From Planctomycetota bacterium (lineage in GTDB: Bacteria > Planctomycetota > Planctomycetia > Pirellulales > Thermoguttaceae), in NCBI GenBank assembly GCA_021784975.1, contig JAJYGU010000263.1, positions 1 through 12,065 of the forward strand: DNA of 12,065 nucleotides. Direction: 5' to 3'. The notes under the pieces are model-generated. The model did no database searches, was not told the origin of the DNA, and saw nothing but the letters and a program-made list of their open reading frames with translations. Below, piece after piece: positions 1 through 6,780 of the stretch. A program made the translations under genes and the position numbers. Every line of letters starts with the position of its first letter. The stretch's first letter is position 1.

Positions 1-50
1 ACCACCAGGCCCCTAGGCTTCCATCACAAGAGGGGTGCGCCGCGCAAGAG

Positions 51-84
51 TTGGCATTTTATTCCACCGGCGGGATGCTATAAT
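51..84 (+). promoter_or_regulatory. Promoter of the left arm (radical SAM gene)
   Basis: A perfect TATAAT lies at 79-84 and is preceded by TG at 76-77 (TGCTATAAT), an extended -10 element. TTGGCA at 51-56 resembles a -35 but is 22 bp from TATAAT. It is exactly 17 bp from GATGCT at 74-79, so two overlapping -10 readings are possible. Transcription would start near 86-91, leaving a leader of only about 11-16 nt before the ATG at 102. That leader holds a short GCAGG ribosome-binding sequence. The same TTGRCA-N17-GATGCT arrangement occurs at the other end of the cluster. The sequence pattern is seen directly; promoter activity is inferred. Confidence 0.6.
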
Positions 85-101
85 CCCCGCCGCAGGTCAA
101 C

Positions 102-1559
102 ATGATGTATCGCCACGCCCTCTGTGTTTTTCCCTATCCGCGGACGCGCAGCTCCAAGACGTCCTTCCCGCCGCTGGGGTTGGAGTACGTTACCGCCGCG
201 CTGCGCCCCTACGCCGAGCGGATCGATCTGATCAACTTCCGGCACGAACGCCACCCCAGCACTCGGCCGTTTCTCCGGCCGGAGACCGACCTGGTCTGTT
301 ATTCGATCAACTGGCCGGAAGGTTTGGAACTGATCCGCGATGACATCAACTCGCTTCCCCCCGGGGTGTTGACCATCGTGGGCGGGCGGACGGCCACCGT
401 GAATCCCCGCTTCTGGTTGGACGCCTGCCCGAACGTCGACGCCGTGGTTTGCGGCGACGGCGAACAAGCGATCGTCGAGATCGCCCAGGGACGCCCGTGG
501 TCGGAGGTCGCCGGGCTGGTCCGTCGCGGAGACCACGGCGACGTGGTCTTCAGTCCGCCGCGGGCCAATGCGCCGCTGGATGACGACCTGATGCCGGCCC
601 GCGATCTGCGGCGGCGGCCCTACTACCTGACGAGCAAGGGGGTGAGCACGGGCATCAAGATCGACCAGGTGGCCGGTTCGCGCGGTTGTCCGTTCCACTG
701 CAAGTTCTGCAGCTTCTCCGTCAACCCTTGGGGGGTAAAGCGCTGCTGGGCCCCGCGGACGCCCGAATCGATCGTTCGCGAGATCGAGCAGATCGACGCC
801 GATTTGATCATCTTCGTCGACGACGTGTTCACCCACCAGCCCGAAAGGGTCGCCCAAATCTGCGACCTGCTGATCGCCAGGCGGATCCGCAAGCACTATA
901 TCGTCAACGCGCGGCTGGAGATCGCCAAACGTCCCGACCTCCTCCGCAAGATGGAGCAGGCCGGGTTTCTGGCGCTGTTGATCGGCGTCGAGTCGACGCA
1001 AGACGCGACGCTTAAGTCGATGGGCAAGGGATTCAACGTCGCGCAGGTCCGCGAGCGATTTGAGGTGCTTCGGAAGTCGAAGATGATCATCAACGCCTAT
1101 TTCATCGTGGGCAATATCGGCGAGACCGAGGAGCAGATGCTTTCCACGGCCTCGTTCGCCCGCTCAATCGGCGTCGACTTGATCCATGTCTCCCGGCTTC
1201 GCAACGAACCCTACTCGGGCCTCAGCGACCTGGTGGCCAAAACCCCCGGCTATCACATCAGCGACGACGGCTTTGTCTATAGCGACCAATGTTCGGTGGA
1301 CCGCATCGCCGAACTACGCAAGCAGATCGACCGCAAGTTCCACAGCCCGCTGCACGTGGCCCGCGTGATCCTGAAGCTCCTGCGGGCCACTCGTTGGCAG
1401 GTGAAGGCCAAGGCCGCCCTGACGATCCCGGTCTTCCTGGCGGTGCTGTTGGCCACCCAGGCAGACCGCAAGCTCCGCAAGTGGCTGGCCCGGCGGACGC
1501 GGCGGGCAGCTCAGTCGCCGGTCCGATATGTGCCGCAAGCAACGACCAAGCAGGCCTGA
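102..1559 (+). CDS. B12-binding-type radical SAM enzyme
   Basis: A 485-residue radical SAM protein. The cluster-binding motif C196-x3-C200-x2-C203 sits in GCPFHCKFCSF and would hold the 4Fe-4S cluster that cleaves S-adenosylmethionine. The N-terminal 170 residues look like the degenerate cobalamin-binding Rossmann domain of class B enzymes (BchE/HpnJ-like layout): SFPPLGLEYVTAAL at 21-34, VGGRTATVNPR at 93-103 and DAVVCGDGEQAIVEI at 113-127. A clear DxHxxG base-off B12 motif is not visible, as in many of this class. The barrel continues through LLIGVES (292-298) and YFIVGNIGETEEQM (333-346). The C-terminus (about 410-485) is basic with a short hydrophobic patch, so it may touch the membrane. 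The start could be 102 or 105 (ATGATG). The downstream UroD-like gene follows after 5 bp, indicating one operon. Substrate is unknown; methyl transfer or a rearrangement on the cluster product is inferred. Confidence 0.9.
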   Translation: MMYRHALCVFPYPRTRSSKTSFPPLGLEYVTAALRPYAERIDLINFRHERHPSTRPFLRPETDLVCYSINWPEGLELIRDDINSLPPGVLTIVGGRTATVNPRFWLDACPNVDAVVCGDGEQAIVEIAQGRPWSEVAGLVRRGDHGDVVFSPPRANAPLDDDLMPARDLRRRPYYLTSKGVSTGIKIDQVAGSRGCPFHCKFCSFSVNPWGVKRCWAPRTPESIVREIEQIDADLIIFVDDVFTHQPERVAQICDLLIARRIRKHYIVNARLEIAKRPDLLRKMEQAGFLALLIGVESTQDATLKSMGKGFNVAQVRERFEVLRKSKMIINAYFIVGNIGETEEQMLSTASFARSIGVDLIHVSRLRNEPYSGLSDLVAKTPGYHISDDGFVYSDQCSVDRIAELRKQIDRKFHSPLHVARVILKLLRATRWQVKAKAALTIPVFLAVLLATQADRKLRKWLARRTRRAAQSPVRYVPQATTKQA

Positions 1560-1564
1560 CTGCG

Positions 1565-2656
1565 ATGGACGCCCGCCAGCGAGTGTTTTGTGCTTTGGCC
1601 CACCAGGAGCCGGACCGGGTCCCCATCGATTGTTGGCTCACCGCTGCGGTGGCTGCCAAGCTCCGGGCACACTACCGCCTGGCGACCCAAGAAGAATTGC
1701 TCCAGCGGCTCGACGTCGACTTCCGCTACATCGACGGGCCAAAATACACTGGCCCGCCTCCGCAAGTGCATGCCGACGGGCAGGTGGAAGACCATTGGGG
1801 TGTGCCGCGCGTCCGCATTAGCACGGGTTTGGGGGATCAGGCAAGCGTGTATGAGGAAGTGACCTGCTTCCCCCTGCGGCAGGCCACCACCGTCGATGAG
1901 GTCCACGCTTATCCCAAGTGGCCCAATCCCGACTGGTTCGACTACCAGTGCGTCCGCGGCCAGGTGGCCGAAGCCCGGCGCACCGGCAAGGTGGTGGTGT
2001 TTATGGGCGACCGGTTGAACCGCTGCGCCCAGCTCAAGCCGGCCATGTACCTCCGCGGCATCGACCAGATCCTGGTCGACCTGGCGCTGGCGCCCGAGAT
2101 GGCCGCCGCCATTTTCCGGCACGTCGCCGATTTCTACTTGGAGTACGCCCGGCGGACGTTTGAGGCGGCTGGCGACGGCCTGGACATCTTTTTCATGGGC
2201 GACGACTTCGGCACCCAAAAGGGACTGTTTATGAAGCCCGAGATGTGGCGCGAGTTTCTCCGCGCGGGCTTCAAGGCGTTCATCGCCCTGGCCAAGGGCT
2301 ATGGCTACCAGGTGGCCCACCATAGCTGCGGCTCAATCCAAGCGATCATCCCTGACCTGATCGACTGCGGGCTGGACCTCCTCAACCCCATCCAACCCGA
2401 CGTGGCCAACATGGACCGCCGTGAGTTGAAACAGCGGTTCGGCGGCCGCCTGTCTTTCCACGGTTCAATATCCATCCAGAAGACGCTCCCGTTCGGTACG
2501 CCGGAAGAGGTCCGGGCCGAAGTCGCTGAGCGCCGCCGGACTCTCGCTCCCGGCGGCGGCTTCATCTTCTGCACCGCCCACAACATCCAGGCCGACACGC
2601 CGATCGAGAACATTGAAGCCCTGTTCGAGGCGTACCATGCGCTTGGCGGCTATTAG
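1565..2656 (+). CDS. Uroporphyrinogen decarboxylase-family protein (methyltransferase-like)
   Basis: A 363-residue protein of the UroD superfamily, which includes uroporphyrinogen decarboxylase (HemE) and the corrinoid-dependent methyltransferases MtaA, MtbA and CmuA. The open frame extends further upstream, but the family-like N-terminus RQRVFCALAHQEPDRVPID begins just after the ATG at 1565, which also lies 5 bp after the radical SAM stop. H253-S254-C255 (HHSCGS) and C336 (FIFCTAHNIQ) reproduce the H-x-C...C zinc-site pattern of MtaA/MtbA, with 80 residues between the cysteines. FFMGDDFGTQKGLFMKPEMW at 209-228 and NPIQPDVANMD at 274-284 are also typical. The zinc-ligand pattern argues against haem-pathway HemE and for a methyl-transfer or related role, possibly with a corrinoid partner. 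No corrinoid protein gene is present, so the partner and substrate are unknown. The ribosome-binding site is weak (AAGCAGG at 1548-1554), so translation is probably coupled to the gene before. Confidence 0.88.
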   Translation: MDARQRVFCALAHQEPDRVPIDCWLTAAVAAKLRAHYRLATQEELLQRLDVDFRYIDGPKYTGPPPQVHADGQVEDHWGVPRVRISTGLGDQASVYEEVTCFPLRQATTVDEVHAYPKWPNPDWFDYQCVRGQVAEARRTGKVVVFMGDRLNRCAQLKPAMYLRGIDQILVDLALAPEMAAAIFRHVADFYLEYARRTFEAAGDGLDIFFMGDDFGTQKGLFMKPEMWREFLRAGFKAFIALAKGYGYQVAHHSCGSIQAIIPDLIDCGLDLLNPIQPDVANMDRRELKQRFGGRLSFHGSISIQKTLPFGTPEEVRAEVAERRRTLAPGGGFIFCTAHNIQADTPIENIEALFEAYHALGGY

Positions 2657-2726
2657 TCCCTGGTCTACGGCGCAGCCCGGCGCCTGACAGGAGGGGTTGG
2701 CGCTTGGGGCGGCCCAGTCCGAGGGT

Positions 2727-2752
2727 ATCGGCGGCGCGTCCTCTCCGCCGAT
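2727..2752 (+). terminator. GC-rich hairpin after the UroD-like gene
   Basis: ATCGGCGG at 2727-2734 and CCGCCGAT at 2745-2752 are perfect reverse complements around a 10-nt loop, about 70 bp past the UroD-like stop codon. The stem is strong, but no T-run follows, so this is at best a non-canonical terminator or an RNA 3'-end stabiliser. A regulatory site upstream of the barrel gene is the alternative. Confidence 0.3.
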
Positions 2753-2789
2753 TCTCCGTTGGCAGACTCTCTGCAACCCGTAAGCTTTC

Positions 2790-2817
2790 ACTGATCGCTA
2801 CGGTCTTCCCGATCAGT
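2790..2817. repeat. Inverted repeat ACTGATCG-N12-CGATCAGT
   Basis: Perfect 8-bp arms at 2790-2797 and 2810-2817 flank a 12-nt spacer. The arms contain the self-complementary core TGATCA-like sequence. It could be an operator half-site pair for the barrel gene or a second RNA hairpin. About 290 bp separate it from that gene's start. A few repeats of this quality are expected by chance in 12 kb. Confidence 0.3.
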
Positions 2818-3103
2818 CCGTTGCGCAGCCCCACGAGTGTCCCGCCCGCAGAGCTTGCGCGCGTCGTACAACCGGCACCGTAAGGCACCTACTCTCCTTG
2901 GAAGAGGCACATTCCCTACAACCGAAGGATTAGTCAGGTCGATACCTTCCCGCAGGACAAGAGTCTTCGGAACCTTCGTTGGGGCTGGAAGTACCGTCAC
3001 ATTGCGATTTTCCTCCCGCGAGGGTACAACCGTGAGATGCGTGAAATTCTCAGGCACCAGGCGGCGGGCGGGAAAGCCGCGAACACCAGCCTGTGCTGCC
3101 CGC

Positions 3104-4564
3104 ATGCTCAATTGGTTGGTCCCTTTTGTTGTGGCAGCGTGCTTCTGTCCATGGGCCGAGGGGCAAGATTCGGCAATCATCAGCCGGTGGCCAAATGATC
3201 CGCTGGAATATCCGTCGTTCGGGGCGATCGACTTGATCCCCGACCCGGTAGAGAAGCCCGATGTCGGCGGCCGAGAGCAACGCCCCCGGCCCGACAACAA
3301 GGACTCGGCAGGGACTTCCTCTTTGCTTCCCGAAGCCCCCGTGCTGGTGCCGCCGCTGCCCGAAGCTCCGAGCAATGCGAGCAATGCGGGGGCCCCGTCG
3401 CCAATGTTTCCCTCGGCGGAGGTCGGCACGCACCAGTTCGGACCGGAATACCCTCTGCTCCAAGGCGGGTGGCTGGATCAATTCGGGGCCCAGGTCGAGG
3501 AGTACAAGAGGGAAAACCACTGCCCGATCACGGTCAGCGCCTGGCATTGGTTCCACATCAATACCGGCGGCCCGAATGCCAGCGGCTACGGCACCCCGTC
3601 GACCGAATACGGCACCTATTACTACGGCATCGAGGCCAACCCGGAATTCGACATCGACTTCGGATCATTCACGAAGGCGGGGGCCTACGCCGATGTCCGC
3701 TTCCGTGACGGCGACCGCTTCCGTCCCTATTACCCCGGCGACGCGTGGGCTTATCAGGCCTACACCTGGGCGTATGCCGATCCGGCGGTGTTGAAGGCGG
3801 GCCTGATCTGGCGGCGGTTCGGGATGGACTGGGACGGCAGCTTTTGGGGCAACACCGCCTACTACGACGGCTTCATGCTGGCCACCGGCTGGGGCCTCTC
3901 CTGGGAAGTCACGCCCGAAATGAAAAACGGCTGGAAGGTGGACCAATACTACCAGTTCTTTTTCCGCGATTATCTCGATGGCTCGATCGTCGGGGCCGAT
4001 CCCACCAGCGTGGTCGGCTCGGCCGAGCGGAATGTCGGCGTGGCGCGGGTCGTCCCCACCGTGCAACTCTCCTGCAAGGAAGAGACCCTGGCCCTAGGGC
4101 TGTCGGGCATGGCGGGGACGATCGACAACGAGCCGTTGCTATCGCTGGCCGGCATTCCCGGGGTCTTCTATCCCGGCGGCGACAACCTGGGGTTCGGCGC
4201 CTGGGCCGCCGACCTCACCTACACCAACCACAATTTCAAGACCTTCGTCCAGGGATTGCAGAGTTACGGCACCCTCAGCCCGGCACGCTACGTCTCCCTC
4301 GGCCCGAGCAATCGGATCACCGACATGCTGATGGGATTCAACTGGGTGCACGGGCCGATCACCTACCGTTTCACCTACTCCCTCGGTCTGGACAGCGATC
4401 CTTCGGGAACGCAACAACTGTTTGTGCCGGGCATCACGGTGGCGTTGACCAAGAACGTCGAGCTCTACGTGGAGTACGTGAACCAGCAAGTGCTGCACAG
4501 CGGCGACGACCGGTTCAACGTCTTCGAGAACGGCGTCCAAGTGGTGTTGCACTGGCGGTTCTAA
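3104..4564 (+). CDS. Outer-membrane beta-barrel (porin-like) protein
   Basis: A 486-residue secreted protein. I chose the ATG at 3104 because it begins a convincing Sec signal peptide: hydrophobic core LNWLVPFVVAACF, then AEG-QD with cleavage near residue 20-21. The frame is open further upstream, but those residues look non-coding. A proline-rich linker (PEAPVLVPPLPEAPSNASNA, about 76-95) precedes the barrel. From about residue 140 the protein is rich in alternating aromatic and polar strands (YYYGIEANPEFDIDFG, VDQYYQFFFRDY, YRFTYSLGLD, VELYVEYVNQQV) and ends in VVLHWRF. The terminal Phe is the usual signal for outer-membrane barrel insertion. It resembles planctomycete-type putative barrel porins (BBP2/OmpL-like), though I cannot confirm the exact family. 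No TonB box or plug domain is seen. It may let the cluster's substrate or product cross the outer membrane. It converges on the methyltransferase gene, whose stop is 5 bp away. Confidence 0.8.
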   Translation: MLNWLVPFVVAACFCPWAEGQDSAIISRWPNDPLEYPSFGAIDLIPDPVEKPDVGGREQRPRPDNKDSAGTSSLLPEAPVLVPPLPEAPSNASNAGAPSPMFPSAEVGTHQFGPEYPLLQGGWLDQFGAQVEEYKRENHCPITVSAWHWFHINTGGPNASGYGTPSTEYGTYYYGIEANPEFDIDFGSFTKAGAYADVRFRDGDRFRPYYPGDAWAYQAYTWAYADPAVLKAGLIWRRFGMDWDGSFWGNTAYYDGFMLATGWGLSWEVTPEMKNGWKVDQYYQFFFRDYLDGSIVGADPTSVVGSAERNVGVARVVPTVQLSCKEETLALGLSGMAGTIDNEPLLSLAGIPGVFYPGGDNLGFGAWAADLTYTNHNFKTFVQGLQSYGTLSPARYVSLGPSNRITDMLMGFNWVHGPITYRFTYSLGLDSDPSGTQQLFVPGITVALTKNVELYVEYVNQQVLHSGDDRFNVFENGVQVVLHWRF

Positions 4565-4585
4565 GGGGCCTATTTGGGGACCGCC
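4554..4585. repeat. Inverted repeat across the convergent junction
   Basis: GGCGGT (4554-4559) and ACCGCC (4580-4585) are perfect complements around a 20-nt loop that contains both stop codons, of the barrel gene and of the methyltransferase gene. It could act as a weak two-way transcription brake where the arms collide. There is no T-run on either side and the stem is only 6 bp, so chance is quite possible. Confidence 0.2.
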
Positions 4586-5628
4586 TCGATGACGCTATAG
4601 AACACCGCGGGCGGCATGGGCGTGTAGTTGACGATCTCAAAACCGGCGTCGTTCAACAGTTCCCTGTAGACGTGCAGCGGTTTGAACAGGCACCGGCCGA
4701 AGGTATCGTAGAACAGATAGCGGAACTCCCACGACACGGTATAATCGAGGTTCCCGTCGACGAGGGCTTCGTTGATGACCAGCCGCCCGCCGGGACCGAG
4801 GGCCCGTCGCGACTTCTCGAAGAGCATACGGCAAACGGCGGGGGTCCAGTCGCAGAGGACCCGACTGAACAGCACGCGGTCATAGCCGGCCGGGAATTCG
4901 TCCTGGAGAAAGTCGCCTTCGTGCACCTGAACCCGGTCGCCGCACCCTTTTTCGCTGATGGTTCGCCGCGCCAAGTAGGCCGACGCCGGCAAGTTGAAGA
5001 CGGTGACCTTGAGCCCGGGATAATGTTGCGCCAGGGCGCAGCCGATGGTCCCGTCGCCGCCGCCCACGTCGAGCAGCCGCGAGCCTTCGGCCAAGGCCCC
5101 CGAGTTCAACACGGTGGCGACGGCCCCCTCCGCCGTGACCCGCATCCAGGTTTCCAGATGTTCGGCCTCGTTCAAGCCGGGCGGAGGCCAGCGGACGGCG
5201 TTGGGCAAGGGCATGCCGCGAAGCACCTCGACGATCGGCAGCACCGCCACGTTGCGCCAAAAATTGACCAGGTCGCGGTAGTAGTAGCCCTGCCTGCCGT
5301 CCTCGCCGAAATGATACTTTGCCGCCGGAGACAGGCGAAACACGGCATCGTCTTCGCCGTGGTCGCCGGCGGCTTGCTCCAGCAGGCCCACCGTCGCCAA
5401 CAGATGCAGGAATTTCCAGCCGCGGTGGGGGTGCACGGCAAGCTGCCGGCAGAAGTCGCGGGCGGTCATTTCGCCGCGGCTACCGAGGATCTCCGGGACC
5501 TGCAGATCCAGGAAGGCCTCCAGCAAGCGGGTTTTTGCCCCGCCCGCCAGAATATCGTAGAAGAGCGCATCATGGTCCCGCGGCGAGCCGGCGGGCGGCG
5601 CTTCGGGTTGTTCAAGCAGGTCGAGCAT
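4570..5628 (-). CDS. SAM-dependent methyltransferase, O-methyltransferase family 2-like
   Basis: A 352-residue protein with the two-part layout of family-2 O-methyltransferases. The N-terminal helical dimerisation/winged-helix region is about 20-110 (ILAGGAKTRLLEAFLDLQVPEIL and the FLHLLATVGLLEQ segment). A Rossmann methyltransferase domain follows. Motif I LLDVGGGDGTIG (185-196) binds S-adenosylmethionine, and GDF-LQDEF at 238-245 and LGPGGRLVINEA at 277-288 are the later motifs. Two deviations stand out. The position that normally carries the general-base His (LHDW) reads VLCDW, with Cys259. The usual acidic ribose contact of the FDLP motif is Asn in FNLP (211-214). Activity may therefore differ from classic hydroxyl methylation. 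The start is fixed by AAGGAGG five bases upstream. It is the last gene of the right arm, 15 bp after the TPR gene. The substrate is probably the cluster product, which is unknown. Confidence 0.85.
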   Translation of the reverse strand: MLDLLEQPEAPPAGSPRDHDALFYDILAGGAKTRLLEAFLDLQVPEILGSRGEMTARDFCRQLAVHPHRGWKFLHLLATVGLLEQAAGDHGEDDAVFRLSPAAKYHFGEDGRQGYYYRDLVNFWRNVAVLPIVEVLRGMPLPNAVRWPPPGLNEAEHLETWMRVTAEGAVATVLNSGALAEGSRLLDVGGGDGTIGCALAQHYPGLKVTVFNLPASAYLARRTISEKGCGDRVQVHEGDFLQDEFPAGYDRVLFSRVLCDWTPAVCRMLFEKSRRALGPGGRLVINEALVDGNLDYTVSWEFRYLFYDTFGRCLFKPLHVYRELLNDAGFEIVNYTPMPPAVFYSVIEAVPK

Positions 5629-5633
5629 CGCAT

Positions 5634-5640
5634 CCTCCTT
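5634..5640 (-). promoter_or_regulatory. Ribosome-binding site of the methyltransferase gene
   Basis: The minus strand reads AAGGAGG followed by five bases and the ATG at 5628. It sits between the TGA of the TPR gene (5646-5644) and this ATG, and it excludes the out-of-frame ATG at 5633. Confidence 0.8.
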
Positions 5641-5643
5641 TCT

Positions 5644-6780
5644 TCATAGTTGGCGAATCTGCTGTTTCGCGGTGGCATTATCGGGATCGAGGGCCAGCAC
5701 GTCGGCGAACAATTTCCGGGCGGCCTCCTTGCGGTTCTGGGCCAGGTTGAGCATCGCCATCTCGCTCAAGAAATAGATGTCGGCCGGGTAGGCTGCAAGC
5801 ATCGGCTTGACGACCTGTTCCGCCTCGGCGTACTTCCCCTGCCAGCGCAAGGCGACGGCCAGCCGCAGATTGGCGTAGTAGTTCTTGGGGTCGCTTCTGA
5901 TAATATCGCGGGCGAAGGACTCGGCATCCCGGTACCTTCCCTGGAACAACAGCGGCAACAAGTAGGCGACCCCGGCCTCGGTGGAGCGGGGGGCGACCTG
6001 CAAGGCCGCATAATAGCGCTCGGCGGAATTGTCGTAGGCGCCGTTGAGATAATACAACCATCCCAGGCGGAGATTCAGCAGGTAATCCTGCGGATGGGCG
6101 GTGGCAGGGCCGAGGAGCGCCTGAATGGCTTCTGCATATTTCCGGCTTCCTTCATGCTGCACGGAAATCCGAAGGGCCTCGTCGATCTCCTTTTTGGATT
6201 CGGCGGATTCCTGCTTAGGGTCGGCGGCCTGGCCGGCGTCGTCCTTGGCGCCGGCGGGTCCCTGGAGTTTGGCCAATTCGGCAGTGAAATAGATGTCGGC
6301 GGGGTAGGTGACCAGCATCCACTTGACAATCGGCAGGGCCTCGCCGGGCTTGTTCTGCGAGCGGAGGGCCACCGCCAGCCGCAAGTTGGCGTAATAGTTG
6401 CGAGGGTCTTCCTTGAGGACTTGCCGAGCCAGCCTTTCGGCCGCGACGAACTTCGAGGCGGCCAGCAGGGGCAACAGGCAGCCGATCTGGGCCTCAATCG
6501 ACTTTGGCTGGCTGGCGATGGCGGCCCGATAATATCGCTCCGCGTCCGAGTACTTATGATCGAGGTAGTTCAGCCAGCCGAGCCGCAGATTCAGCACGTA
6601 GTCGCCTTGGTGGGCGGCGTCTTGGGCCTTCAAGAGCGCAATCGCCTGGGCATAGTTCTTGTGGTTCTCTTGTTCGCGCGACTGCCCCAGCGCCTGCCGC
6701 AGCGAGGCCTGGTCGCCGGGCGCCGGCTCGGCGGCAATCGCAAGAAACAGGACCAGCAGACCGGTCACGATGGTTTTCAT
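5644..6780 (-). CDS. Periplasmic TPR-repeat protein with duplicated halves (internal start)
   Basis: The probable separate product, 378 residues, of the downstream part of the long frame. MKTIVTGLLVLFLAIAAEPAPGDQ is a good Sec signal peptide, and the ATG at 6780 has AAAGGAAAGG just upstream. The mature protein is two copies of about 145 residues (about 27-170 and 200-341), joined by a charged Ala/Asp/Glu/Lys linker (about 174-197). Matching blocks are DYVLNLRLGWLNYL and DYLLNLRLGWLYYL, NYYANLRLAVALR in both, and YPADIYF in both, 172 residues apart. Each copy contains tetratricopeptide-like helix pairs (for example YSDAERYYRAAIASQP and NSAERYYAALQVAPRS), and a last TPR is at 341-370. Such proteins scaffold protein complexes. 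Here a role in holding cell-envelope or export components is inferred. If the run-on is real, the signal peptide would instead be an extra membrane helix. Confidence 0.75.
   Translation of the reverse strand: MKTIVTGLLVLFLAIAAEPAPGDQASLRQALGQSREQENHKNYAQAIALLKAQDAAHQGDYVLNLRLGWLNYLDHKYSDAERYYRAAIASQPKSIEAQIGCLLPLLAASKFVAAERLARQVLKEDPRNYYANLRLAVALRSQNKPGEALPIVKWMLVTYPADIYFTAELAKLQGPAGAKDDAGQAADPKQESAESKKEIDEALRISVQHEGSRKYAEAIQALLGPATAHPQDYLLNLRLGWLYYLNGAYDNSAERYYAALQVAPRSTEAGVAYLLPLLFQGRYRDAESFARDIIRSDPKNYYANLRLAVALRWQGKYAEAEQVVKPMLAAYPADIYFLSEMAMLNLAQNRKEAARKLFADVLALDPDNATAKQQIRQL

Larger units (their letters stand above)
2657..3103. other. 447-bp gap without a convincing gene
   Basis: This stretch lies between the UroD-like stop and the barrel-protein start. 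The barrel frame stays open back to 2837, but the extra 89 residues are Arg/Thr-rich, have no signal sequence and look like non-coding read-through. The minus strand also has open frames here with no family-like features. Two perfect 8-bp inverted repeats sit in its left half (2727-2752 and 2790-2817). I see no clear -35/-10 pair for the barrel gene. A degraded gene or a promoter not of the sigma-70 type cannot be excluded. Confidence 0.5.

Noticed and set aside
78..1001. Minus-strand frame of 307 codons opposite the radical SAM gene
   Set aside because: Antisense shadow; the plus strand has an intact CxxxCxxC enzyme.
1565..2656. Assignment as haem-pathway HemE
   Set aside because: The H-x-C...C zinc-site pattern is that of corrinoid methyltransferases, and no haem genes are nearby.
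4565..4569. Classical intrinsic terminator between the convergent arms
   Set aside because: Only 5 bp separate the stops; the one inverted repeat there has a 6-bp stem, a 20-nt loop and no T-run.
3745..5649. Plus-strand frame of 634 codons across the barrel end and methyltransferase
   Set aside because: It overlaps the barrel gene out of frame and the methyltransferase in antisense. Its composition is Arg/Gly/Pro-rich and no motif is present.
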